From an uncultured Campylobacter sp. (GTDB lineage: Bacteria > Campylobacterota > Campylobacteria > Campylobacterales > Campylobacteraceae): 64,000 nucleotides of DNA. Positions within the stretch are counted from its first letter, which is position 1. Every line of letters starts with the position of its first letter. This document shows, in pieces, positions 1-7,431 of this stretch. Both the position numbers and the translations under genes were made by a program. The notes beneath the pieces are model-generated. The model was not told where the DNA came from. It saw only the letters and a program-made list of their open reading frames with translations, and did not search any database. The stretch covers positions 434,001-498,000 of the forward strand of contig NZ_CALGPY010000005.1 of the NCBI RefSeq assembly GCF_937959485.1, read 5' to 3'.

Positions 1-163
1 AAAGGAAGGCGACGCTGTTAAGGCGGGGCAGAATGTCATCGTTCTTGAAGCGATGAAGATGGAGATAAATATCGAAAGCCCGCGTGATGGCGTAATCGAT
101 AAAATTTTAGTCGCTCAAGGCGATACGGTCGATGCCGATCAGGTGCTCGCGATTTTAAGATAA
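1..163 (+). CDS. pycB: Biotin-carrier C-terminus of pyruvate carboxylase subunit B / oxaloacetate decarboxylase alpha-type protein (5' part outside window)
   Basis: The window edge cuts this gene; reading starts in frame at base 2 and 53 codons remain before the TAA at 161-163. They form a biotinyl attachment domain: the motif EAMKM carries the acceptor lysine, followed by the second half of the beta-barrel (SPRDG turn) and a terminal VLAILR. This domain carries carboxybiotin between carboxylase and transferase sites. In C. jejuni the biotin-bearing pyruvate carboxylase subunit PycB lies directly upstream of pckA, the same arrangement as here, which is why I prefer pycB over another biotin enzyme. 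The catalytic part is not visible, so the exact enzyme (pyruvate carboxylase B or oxaloacetate decarboxylase alpha) is an inference. Confidence 0.72.
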   Translation, partial: KEGDAVKAGQNVIVLEAMKMEINIESPRDGVIDKILVAQGDTVDADQVLAILR

Positions 164-247
164 GCTCTAAAATTTAGGCGGGCGCTCCCGCCTAAATTTC
201 ATGGCGATCATCCTCGGCGCTTAAGCGAGCTTACCTAAATTTTAAGC

Positions 248-253
248 TATAAT
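248..253 (+). promoter_or_regulatory. Predicted -10 box for pckA
   Basis: A perfect TATAAT lies 43 bases before the pckA start in an AT-rich stretch. Campylobacter sigma-70 promoters typically have a clear -10 and a poorly conserved -35, as here. An AAGGA ribosome site at 285-289 precedes the ATG at 296. Prediction only. Confidence 0.5.
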
Positions 254-295
254 AGCGCAATCTTTTATCAAAATTTAATTTAAAAAGGACGCAAA

Positions 296-1879
296 ATGAC
301 AACTCCGAACGATCTGGATAAACTAGGTCTTAAAGATATCAAAAAAATCAACCACAACCTAAGCTACGACGAGCTTTTTGAGCTTGAAAAGGCAAGAGGC
401 GAGGGGCGCGTATCAAGCAACGGCACCTTTATGGTCGATACTGGCATCTTTACGGGTCGCAGCCCAAAAGATAAGTACTTCGTAAAACAAGACCCGAGCC
501 AAAAATACATCGCCTGGGGTAAGGTAAATCAGCCTATCTCAAAAGAGCTTTTCGATAAGCTTTTAGCTAAGGCAAAAGCCCAGCTAAGCGGCAAGGAAAT
601 ATTTATCCAAGACGCATTTTGCGGCGCGAGCGAAAAGAGCAAAAAATCGGTTCGTTTCGTAACCGAAGTCGCGTGGCAGGCGCATTTCGTAAAAAATATG
701 TTCATCCGCCCAAACGAGGCCGAGCTAGCTAAATTTAGCCCCGATTTCGTCGTCTATAACGCGTGCAAATGCAAAAACGAAGATTGCGCGAGCGACGGGC
801 TGCACTCCGACGTTTTCGTTATCTTTAACGTCGAGGAAAACGTCGCTGTTATCGGAGGCACGTGGTACGGCGGCGAGATGAAAAAGGGAATTTTTTCGAT
901 GATGAACTACTGGCTGCCGCTTGCGGGCAAGATGTCGATGCACTGCTCGGCAAATGTGGGCAAGCAGGGCGACACGGCGCTATTTTTCGGTCTAAGCGGC
1001 ACGGGTAAAACGACGCTCTCTACAGATCCTAATCGCAAGCTGATAGGCGATGATGAGCACGGCTGGGACGATGAGGGGATATTTAACTTCGAGGGCGGCT
1101 GCTACGCGAAGTGCATAAATTTAGACCCGAGCAGCGAACCTGAAATTTACGCCGCGATCAAACGCGACGCTCTGCTTGAAAACGTGGTCGCGGACGAGGC
1201 GGGCGTCGTGGACTACAAAGACGGCAGCAAGACCGAAAACACCCGCGTCAGCTATCCGATCTATCATATCAAAAATTACGAGCCGAGCTCCGCGGGCGGC
1301 CATCCCAAAAACATCATCTTCCTAACCGCCGACGCATTCGGCGTTTTGCCGCCGGTCGCAAAGCTAACCAAAGAGCAGGCGATGTATTATTTCCTAAGCG
1401 GCTACACGGCCAAAGTCGCAGGCACCGAGCGCGGTATCACCGAGCCCGTGGCGACATTTAGCGCGTGCTTTGGCGAGCCGTTTATGCCGCTGCATCCGAC
1501 CGTTTATGCTAAGCTGCTGGGCGAAAAGATCGACAAACATGGTGTCAGCGTCTATCTCGTAAACACAGGCTGGAGCGGCGGCGCATACGGCGTGGGCAAG
1601 CGAATGAGTATCAAAGCCACGCGCGCGTGCATAAACGCGATACTGGACGGCAGTATCAAAAAGTGCGAATTTGAAAATTTCGAGAAATTTAACCTCGCGA
1701 TCCCAAAAGAGCTCGCGGGCGTCGAGACGAAGCTGCTAAATCCGATCAATACATGGACGCACCCGGCGGAATATAAGATCACGCGCGATAAGCTTGCAAA
1801 GATGTTTGAAGAGAATTTCAAACGCTACGAGGACGTAAAAGAGGGGGTCGAGTTTGCCAAAGCGGGCCCTACGGCTTAG
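296..1879 (+). CDS. pckA: Phosphoenolpyruvate carboxykinase (ATP)
   Basis: Converts oxaloacetate plus ATP to phosphoenolpyruvate, CO2 and ADP in the cytoplasm; the entry step of gluconeogenesis in bacteria that live on amino and organic acids. The 527-residue product has the usual length of the ATP-dependent family. Visible signatures are FTGRSPKDKYFV near residue 52, the P-loop GLSGTGKTTLS at 232-242, the metal-binding GDDEHGWDD at 251-259 and the TAGVAGTERG-like segment rendered here as TAKVAGTERG. The ATG has an AAGGA site upstream. The gene follows the biotin protein and is soon followed by argH, as in C. jejuni. The last 26 bases overlap the downstream CAP-domain gene, suggesting translational coupling. 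Confidence 0.97.
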   Translation: MTTPNDLDKLGLKDIKKINHNLSYDELFELEKARGEGRVSSNGTFMVDTGIFTGRSPKDKYFVKQDPSQKYIAWGKVNQPISKELFDKLLAKAKAQLSGKEIFIQDAFCGASEKSKKSVRFVTEVAWQAHFVKNMFIRPNEAELAKFSPDFVVYNACKCKNEDCASDGLHSDVFVIFNVEENVAVIGGTWYGGEMKKGIFSMMNYWLPLAGKMSMHCSANVGKQGDTALFFGLSGTGKTTLSTDPNRKLIGDDEHGWDDEGIFNFEGGCYAKCINLDPSSEPEIYAAIKRDALLENVVADEAGVVDYKDGSKTENTRVSYPIYHIKNYEPSSAGGHPKNIIFLTADAFGVLPPVAKLTKEQAMYYFLSGYTAKVAGTERGITEPVATFSACFGEPFMPLHPTVYAKLLGEKIDKHGVSVYLVNTGWSGGAYGVGKRMSIKATRACINAILDGSIKKCEFENFEKFNLAIPKELAGVETKLLNPINTWTHPAEYKITRDKLAKMFEENFKRYEDVKEGVEFAKAGPTA

Positions 1880-3206
1880 GCTCCTGGGTCTTGGGGCGAT
1901 CTGCGCGCTTTTTGCCGCATGCGAAAACACCCCCTCAAATTTAAAACAGCCGCTCGTTGCGATGAGCGGCTTTTCCTTTTACGACGATCCGCTAAGCTAC
2001 ATTAACAATGTGCGCGCAAAATCGGGGCTAAACTACTTTGCGCAGAATGAAATTTTAAATATCTCCGCGCTTAATCACGCAAAATATGTCGTCGCAAACG
2101 AGGCGATGTCGCACGACGAGACTCCGGGCAGACCGAATTCTACGGGTGAAAATCCGTCAAAGCGTGCTTTTTACGCAGGCTATAGTGCCGTCGTGAGGGA
2201 AAATTTATCCTATAATTCAAGCGATCTAAAAAGTGCGATCGACGGGCTTTTAAGCGCGATTTACCATAGATTTGCATTTTTGGATTTTGCTTCGGATGAG
2301 ATCGGCATCGGCTATTTTGAGCACGGCAAAAAAAGTAGCTACGTTTTTGAGATGGGGAATTCGCGCCTCAACGCCTTTTGCTCGCGGAATTTAAACGACG
2401 AAGGAAGCGGCAAATTTCTACTGGGGATGTGCAAAAACGAAACGCTACGGATGAGGGAGGATAAGTTCAAAAGCGCCACCGCGCTGAACTCGCGCCCTTA
2501 CGTCTACTACCCGAACGACGAGCCCGCGCTTGCGTTTTTCAGTAATGAAATTCCAGATCCCATGCCTGAGTGCAAAATCACCGCAAATCCCGTAAGTGTG
2601 GAATTCAATGCCGAGGGGCCGCCCGTAGCGATGAAGAGTTTTAAAATTTACGAAGGCGGCAGGGAGCTTCAAAACGTTAAAATTTTAGACAAAAACTCCG
2701 ATCCTAACGCCATTTTAAGCGATAGGCAGTTCGTGCTTTTCAGCAGAGATGTTTTTAAATTCGACGCCAAATACGGCGCAGAGTTTAATTACGAGCAGGG
2801 CGGCAAGCAAAAGACGCTACGGTGGGAGTTTATCACGCAAGTACCTAAATTTAGATACTTCGTCGTGCAAGGCGGAGAAAATCTAAGCGTGAAAAACGGC
2901 GCGTTTTACGATATATTCGTAGCCCCCAAAGACTGCAACGATTTGATGAAAAGCTACAAAACCAGCTACTCTTTTATGGATAAGCCCGAGATTTCAAGCC
3001 CCGCAGCAAATATGCTGCGAGTAAAGTTAAACGGCGCAAAGGGCGCGAAGCTTGAAATTTCGACAGACAACGGCGCGATAATAAATCTGTATTTAAGCGA
3101 TAGCTCCAAAAGCTACGGCGGCATGGGTAAAATTTACGCCGCAATCGCAGTGGTTTTGGCAGCGATCGTTTTGTTTTATCTTTTGGCAAGAAGAAGAGAG
3201 CGATAG
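1854..3206 (+). CDS. CAP-domain (SCP/YkwD-like) lipoprotein with C-terminal membrane anchor
   Basis: A 450-residue exported protein of unknown target. I take the TTG at 1854, inside the end of pckA, because a strong AGAGGGGG ribosome site lies just upstream and the resulting N-terminus is a signal peptide ending in a lipobox-like FAAC (residues about 20-23). Residues about 50-160 resemble the CAP/cysteine-rich secretory fold: an NxxR start, NxxLxxxAxxHA helix, an MSHDET segment and a GEN motif, all typical of YkwD-like bacterial CAP proteins. The middle is beta-rich and unassigned. The C-terminus is SYGG, a hydrophobic helix (about 425-444) and an RRRER tail, like a sorting signal or tail anchor. 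Having both a lipobox and a C-terminal anchor is odd. Function unknown. Confidence 0.72.
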   Translation: MPKRALRLRLLGLGAICALFAACENTPSNLKQPLVAMSGFSFYDDPLSYINNVRAKSGLNYFAQNEILNISALNHAKYVVANEAMSHDETPGRPNSTGENPSKRAFYAGYSAVVRENLSYNSSDLKSAIDGLLSAIYHRFAFLDFASDEIGIGYFEHGKKSSYVFEMGNSRLNAFCSRNLNDEGSGKFLLGMCKNETLRMREDKFKSATALNSRPYVYYPNDEPALAFFSNEIPDPMPECKITANPVSVEFNAEGPPVAMKSFKIYEGGRELQNVKILDKNSDPNAILSDRQFVLFSRDVFKFDAKYGAEFNYEQGGKQKTLRWEFITQVPKFRYFVVQGGENLSVKNGAFYDIFVAPKDCNDLMKSYKTSYSFMDKPEISSPAANMLRVKLNGAKGAKLEISTDNGAIINLYLSDSSKSYGGMGKIYAAIAVVLAAIVLFYLLARRRER

Positions 3207-3279
3207 GCGAGACCTATTTTCGCGACCTCTGTTTTTGCCTGCGCGCACAGGGGCACATAATGCCTGTTTAGCGTGAGAT

Positions 3280-3852
3280 TTAATGCAGAGCTCGGCTTTT
3301 AAATTTCATCCCCGTTTTTTCATCCGCAAGTTTTAAAATTTTATCCTGCACCGCCTCGGGAGCGTAGATATCCATCCACTCTATCCCATTTGATGCGCTA
3401 AAAAGCACGGCGATCCGCCCCTCGCTCATTGCGCGCTTGGCAAGCTTGGTTGCCGATGGGGTATTGCCCATGTTTGGCGTTTCGTCTATACTTATCTCGG
3501 CGCAGCGGCGCAAAATAGGCGCCAGATCAAACTCGCCCTCAAGCAAAACAACGACCGAGCCGCGCCTAAAACTGCAAGCGTTCCAAAAAATCTCGGCGCC
3601 GTTTACGCATTCGCGCGCTAGATCGAGGCGAAATTTACCCCGCTCGCGCACGAGAAAACTAAACTCGCTCAAGCTTAGCGGGTGCTCCACGCTACCAAAA
3701 GCCCCTACGATACTATCTTTGCGCCCGTTATAGACGTAGGCGGCGAGCGCGTTTTGCAGCAGCGGCGCGATGATCTGCTCGTGCGCGCTCGTATGATCGC
3801 CCTCTCTGGCGCGCCCTGCGATCTTTACGAAAAACGGTTTGAAATACTCCAT
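3280..3852 (-). CDS. Hypothetical protein, 190 residues
   Basis: I do not recognise the family. The protein is soluble-looking, without signal peptide or membrane helix. It starts MEYFKPFFVKIAGRA behind a good AAGGAG ribosome site and contains a glycine-poor alpha/beta pattern with VVVLLEGEFDLAPIL in the middle and an RIAVLFSASNGIEW strand near the end. It is convergent with the CAP-domain gene, with a 73-base gap, and is separated by about 209 bases of AT-rich sequence from the next minus-strand gene, so it may be monocistronic. Base composition matches its neighbours, which argues for a resident gene rather than a recent import. A conserved Campylobacter protein of unknown function is the most I can say. 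Confidence 0.65.
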   Translation of the reverse strand: MEYFKPFFVKIAGRAREGDHTSAHEQIIAPLLQNALAAYVYNGRKDSIVGAFGSVEHPLSLSEFSFLVRERGKFRLDLARECVNGAEIFWNACSFRRGSVVVLLEGEFDLAPILRRCAEISIDETPNMGNTPSATKLAKRAMSEGRIAVLFSASNGIEWMDIYAPEAVQDKILKLADEKTGMKFKSRALH

Positions 3853-4061
3853 AAACGCTCCTTAAGCTTATAAAATTTGCTCGCTTTTGCTTTTAAATTT
3901 AGCGCTTGCAGCGGTTAAATTTAGCCTGCCGTCGCCGCATTTTCGGCTCGTTTTCAGACGCTGTTTTTAAATTTTAAAATTTTACGCAGGCTTTGGCGCG
4001 TAAAATTTTAGATGCCGTTTTTCTAAATTTAACGCGCTTTTAGAACGCTGTGCGTTTAAAT

Positions 4062-4679
4062 TTACCGCCCTAAAATTTCAAATTTATCGCCGTGCACCGC
4101 GATCGCCTCGGCATTATTTATCGGCGCCAAATTTAACTTGCCGCCGTAAGCTTTTAAAATTTCGGTCGCACTTTGCACGAAAGGCTCCTCGCCGTAGTGC
4201 GGCACGGGGTAAAATTTCACCAGATCAAGCCCCGTTTGCGCCGCCGCTCCGTAGTCGCCCGCATCGTCCATCATGCTCGCGTACTCCACGCTGGGAGCTG
4301 CGATCATCGCGCCCGCCGACTCGCCCACATAGATGAGCTCGCCGCTTCGGACGCGATCTGCGATGAGGGTTACCAGATCCTTCTTTTTAAGCTCGCGCAA
4401 AAGATAAAAGGTGTTGCCGCCGCTTACGTAAAGCACCTGCGCTGCGCCGATTTTTGCCTTCGCTTCGGCCTCGCTTGCTTTGGAAACGTCTAAAATTTGA
4501 ACCGTAAAGCCCATTTTGGCAAAAGCATCTTTCGCCTCGTCCACGTAGTCTCGGTACTCCTCTACGTTTGCGGCGGTCGGGATAAAAAGCACCTCCTTAG
4601 CGCGGATATTTTGCCTCGCATAGTCCTCAAAAAGCGTCGCCGCGCCCGCAAAATAGGAGCATAAAAACATCTCTATCAT
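4062..4679 (-). CDS. Peptidase E-like serine peptidase (family S51)
   Basis: Family S51 enzymes are cytoplasmic serine peptidases, best known for dipeptidase E which cleaves Asp-Xaa dipeptides. Visible hallmarks are the LYVSGGNTFYLLREL strand-turn and the nucleophile elbow YVGESAGAMI, where the serine is the catalytic residue. I start at the ATG at 4679 because GAGAGG lies just upstream; an in-frame TTG at 4694 would place that site inside the gene. At 205 residues it is close to family length. It is a divergent relative of the better-matching pepE at 28883, so the substrate may differ. It is transcribed away from argH; the two would share a short promoter region at 4700-4740. Confidence 0.8.
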   Translation of the reverse strand: MIEMFLCSYFAGAATLFEDYARQNIRAKEVLFIPTAANVEEYRDYVDEAKDAFAKMGFTVQILDVSKASEAEAKAKIGAAQVLYVSGGNTFYLLRELKKKDLVTLIADRVRSGELIYVGESAGAMIAAPSVEYASMMDDAGDYGAAAQTGLDLVKFYPVPHYGEEPFVQSATEILKAYGGKLNLAPINNAEAIAVHGDKFEILGR

Positions 4680-4713
4680 CGTTTTTCCTCTCAAAAGGCC
4701 GAAATTTTGCGCT

Positions 4714-4719
4714 ATTTTA
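4714..4719 (-). promoter_or_regulatory. Predicted -10 box for the S51 peptidase
   Basis: On the minus strand this reads TAAAAT in GCTAAAATAGCGC, about 35 bases before the chosen start. Prediction from position and base pattern only. Confidence 0.35.
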
Positions 4720-4729
4720 GCTTAAATTT

Positions 4730-4737
4730 TATAAAAT
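4730..4737 (+). promoter_or_regulatory. Predicted -10 region for argH
   Basis: TATAAAAT lies about 30 bases before the argH start and just before a leader with the ribosome site AAGGAG at 4755-4760. Prediction only. Confidence 0.4.
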
Positions 4738-4765
4738 CACCGAAAATTTAAACGAAGGAGCGAGC

Positions 4766-6154
4766 GTGAAAAAAATGTGGGAGGGGCGCTTTAGCGAGGC
4801 GAGTTCGGCGCTTTTGGAGGAGTTTAACGCCTCGATCGGCTTTGATAGGGCGCTTTGGCAGGAGGATATCGCAGGCAGCAAGGCGCACGCTCGGATGCTC
4901 GGCGCCTGCGGGATTTTAAAGCCTGACGAGAGCGAAAAGATCGTCGCCGGGCTTGACGCCGTATTTGAAGAGATAAAAAGCGGTAAATTTGAGTTTAAAA
5001 CCGCCGACGAGGACATCCACATGGCGGTCGAAAAGCGCCTAAGCGAGCTCATCGGAAGCGATCTTGGCGGTAGGCTGCACACGGCGCGCAGCAGAAACGA
5101 TCAGGTCGCGCTTGATTTTCGCCTCTACGTGCTTAAAAGCGGCGCTCAGGTTGCCGAGAAAATCCGCGAGCTAGTAGAGGCTCTGCGAGATATCGCAAGC
5201 GAGCACGCAGACACGCTGATGCCCGGCTACACGCACCTCCAGCACGCCCAGCCCGTGAGCCTTGCCTATCATCTGCTCGCTTACGCATTTATGTTTCGCC
5301 GCGACTGCGAGCGCTTTGCCAGCTCGCGCGAGCGAAATAACCTCTGTCCGCTGGGCTCCGCCGCGCTTGCGGGCACGCCGCACCCGATAAATCGCGAGCT
5401 CGTCGCGCAGCAGCTAGGGTTTGCGGGAGTGACGCCAAATGCGATGGATAGCGTCAGCGACCGCGATTTCGCGCTGGAGATTTTGTTTAACGTAAGCGTG
5501 TTGATGACGCATGCATCGCGCCTGTGCGAGGAGCTAATCTTGTGGAGCTCGCAGGAGTTCGGATTCGTCACGATCAGCGACGCGTACAGCACGGGCAGCT
5601 CGATCATGCCGCAGAAGAAAAACCCCGACGTCGCCGAACTCATCCGCGGCAAAACGGGGCGCGTAAACGGCAATCTCGTCGCGCTGCTAACGGTGATGAA
5701 GGGCTTGCCGCTAGCCTACAACAAGGACATGCAGGAGGATAAGGAGGGCGTTTTTGACAGCGTCGCCACCGCGCTTGCGAGCCTTGAAATTTTAAAACAT
5801 ATGCTAAAAACGGCTAAATTTAACGAGCAAAATATGCTCGCGATGACCAGGCGCGGACACCTCACGGCAACCGATCTAGCCGACTATCTCGTGCGGGAGA
5901 AAAACGTACCGTTTAGGCAGGCGCACTTCATCACGGGCAAGGCCGTAGCGTATGCGGAAAATTTGGGCCTGGATTTGAGCGAGCTAAACGCACAGCAGCT
6001 TGCCAGCGTGGATGAGAGCTTGGACGCCGGCGCGGTTAAATTTCTTGATCTAAACGCTTCTAAGCAGGCGCGCAAGTCGCAAGGAGGCACGGCAAATGAG
6101 AGCGTGGCGGCGCAGATTGAAATTTTAAACGGGTGGCTGAAAGGCCAAATTTAA
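4766..6154 (+). CDS. argH: Argininosuccinate lyase
   Basis: Cleaves argininosuccinate to arginine and fumarate, the last step of arginine synthesis; a homotetrameric cytoplasmic enzyme of the fumarase/aspartase superfamily. The 462-residue length is standard. Seen in the sequence: N-terminal MWEGRF, the substrate-binding HTARSRNDQVALDFRLY segment, GYTHLQHAQPVS, and the superfamily signature GSSIMPQKKNPD containing the catalytic serine. The start is a GTG at 4766, five bases after AAGGAG; the ATG nine bases further is too far from that site. In C. jejuni argH follows pckA closely; here three genes have come between. About 400 bases without a clear gene follow. Confidence 0.97.
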   Translation: MKKMWEGRFSEASSALLEEFNASIGFDRALWQEDIAGSKAHARMLGACGILKPDESEKIVAGLDAVFEEIKSGKFEFKTADEDIHMAVEKRLSELIGSDLGGRLHTARSRNDQVALDFRLYVLKSGAQVAEKIRELVEALRDIASEHADTLMPGYTHLQHAQPVSLAYHLLAYAFMFRRDCERFASSRERNNLCPLGSAALAGTPHPINRELVAQQLGFAGVTPNAMDSVSDRDFALEILFNVSVLMTHASRLCEELILWSSQEFGFVTISDAYSTGSSIMPQKKNPDVAELIRGKTGRVNGNLVALLTVMKGLPLAYNKDMQEDKEGVFDSVATALASLEILKHMLKTAKFNEQNMLAMTRRGHLTATDLADYLVREKNVPFRQAHFITGKAVAYAENLGLDLSELNAQQLASVDESLDAGAVKFLDLNASKQARKSQGGTANESVAAQIEILNGWLKGQI

Positions 6155-6555
6155 GGGACTAAGAGCGGCGAAATTTTAAAATTTAGCGCTCGTAGCTTTG
6201 AAATTTCGTAGCCGCAGCTTTAAATTTTAAAATTCGGCGAGCTCGGCGATCTGTGTGGGCACATACACGGGCTGTGCGGGGCTGGCGAGCTATATAATAC
6301 GTCTATCGCGCACAGATTGAGCTTTGCGGCGGCGTTATTAAGTGCCGCCGCAGACTGCGAAATACAATTTAAAAGAGGCACCGCTAGGTTACCCAAGTGC
6401 AGCTAGAAAGCGCGAGCAGACTTTGCGGGCGGGTTTTAATCGGCGCCAAGGGCGGCGCGGAGCGGAATTAATTTAAACTCAAAGATTAATGACGGCGGAT
6501 CGGATTTTTTCGAGAGCGGAATTTAATCGAAGCAAATTTAAACATGGAGGGCGTT
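6155..6555. other. Intergenic region between argH and hemD with a promoter-like box and a GC hairpin
   Basis: No credible open reading frame. The first 80 bases are the AAATTT-rich filler seen throughout the window. A TATAAT box occurs at 6293-6298, and 27 bases later there is a perfect 9-bp stem. It could be the hemD leader or a small RNA; no family is recognised. Confidence 0.4.
6325..6352 (+). other. Strong GC-rich hairpin downstream of a TATAAT box
   Basis: TGCGGCGGC (6325-6333) is perfectly complementary to GCCGCCGCA (6344-6352) with a 10-base AT-rich loop. There is no T-run after it, so it is not a standard intrinsic terminator. Confidence 0.45.
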
Positions 6556-7188
6556 TTGATATATCTGGTGTCCAATACGAGATTTGATCATCCGCAGGTG
6601 AGGCAGCTTGCGGTCTGTGAGATAAAATTTCTCAAATTTAGCCTGCCTGCGCAGATCGGCGCGCTAATTTTTACCTCCAAAAATGCGGTGGCGGCGATAA
6701 AATTTAATGAAATTTCGCCTGATTTAGATACGCCCGTTTACGCTATCGGCGAGCCGTGCGCTGCGGCTGCGCGCGAGTTTGGATTTCGCGATATTTTTGT
6801 GGCGCTACACGGGCACGGAAATGAGTTTGCCGCAGAGATCGCGCCGCTCTTGCAAGGCAGAGACGCACTGTATCTGCGCGCGCGCGAGACGGTATCGAAG
6901 CTGGAGCAAATTCTATCTAGCGCCGGCGTGCGGCTGCAAAGCATGATCGCCTACGAAAATTCCATCCTTAGCCTTCCCGCCGCCGCAAAGCCGCCGCAAG
7001 GCAGCACGCTGATTTTCACCTCGCCCAAAAACGTTCGCGGCTTTACCGCAAATTTCGGCTGGGACGAGGGCTACAGGGCGATCTGTATCGGCAGGACGAC
7101 GGCGAGCGTTTTGAGCGAGTTTTGCGAGCCGATAATCTGCGAAAGAATGTCGATAAAATCCTGCGTCGATCTGGCGCTTTTGCCATAG
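6556..7188 (+). CDS. hemD: Uroporphyrinogen-III synthase
   Basis: Cyclises hydroxymethylbilane to uroporphyrinogen III in haem synthesis. The family is poorly conserved. The evidence is the two-domain alpha/beta layout, the N-terminal IYLVSNTRFDHP, the LIFTSKNAVAAIKF motif where the synthase family has its TS(x)NAV signature, YAIGEPCAAAAREFG, and the second-domain IFTSPKNVRGF plus AICIGRTTASVL. I choose the TTG at 6556 because a GGAGG ribosome site lies at 6546-6550; an upstream ATG at 6544 would put that site inside the coding region. That gives 210 residues, normal for HemD. No other haem gene is adjacent. A 6S RNA candidate begins 30 bases after the stop. Confidence 0.85.
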   Translation: MIYLVSNTRFDHPQVRQLAVCEIKFLKFSLPAQIGALIFTSKNAVAAIKFNEISPDLDTPVYAIGEPCAAAAREFGFRDIFVALHGHGNEFAAEIAPLLQGRDALYLRARETVSKLEQILSSAGVRLQSMIAYENSILSLPAAAKPPQGSTLIFTSPKNVRGFTANFGWDEGYRAICIGRTTASVLSEFCEPIICERMSIKSCVDLALLP

Positions 7189-7205
7189 TTTAAGCAAATT
7201 TAGAC

Positions 7206-7211
7206 TATAAT
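7206..7211 (+). promoter_or_regulatory. Predicted -10 box of the 6S RNA candidate
   Basis: Perfect TATAAT after an AT-rich stretch, placing a start site near 7218, exactly where the complementary ends of the candidate RNA begin. Confidence 0.55.
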
Positions 7212-7217
7212 TTTGCC

Positions 7218-7414
7218 CAAGCCTGGGTGAAGCGAGAGCGTTTTATATGAGGGTTCAACATATTTGTATAAGCGACGACGTGAGAGGTCCGTGTGACGCG
7301 GCTCGGCTCGAGCTTTTTTTAAAGTTACGGGTTGCGACCTAGAGATTTTTCCTAGTTGCAAGATTGGCTTTGTTTGAGCCGATTCTTTTTACGCAACGCT
7401 CACTTGGGTTTTTT
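7218..7414 (+). ncRNA. ssrS: Probable 6S RNA upstream of purD
   Basis: 6S RNA binds RNA polymerase holoenzyme and mimics an open promoter; in epsilonproteobacteria it is known to lie upstream of purD, which is exactly the position here. Seen in the sequence: a promoter box at 7206-7211; closing stems CCTGGGT (7222-7228) with ACTTGGG (7402-7408), using G-U pairs, and GAGCGTT (7236-7242) with AACGCTC (7395-7401); AGGTC (7285-7289) with GACCT (7336-7340); an inner hairpin GCTCG/CGAGC (7301-7313); and a T6 run at 7409-7414 as terminator. The result is one long, bulged rod of about 197 nt, the right size and shape. There is no open reading frame. The ends are inferred from promoter and T-run. I identify it by synteny and fold, not by a covariance search. 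Confidence 0.72.
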
Positions 7415-7431
7415 ACGTTACGGAGGCTTCA

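Noticed and set aside
6293..6552. tRNA or known riboswitch before hemD
   Set aside because: I could not build a cloverleaf or match any riboswitch core; only a single hairpin is supported.
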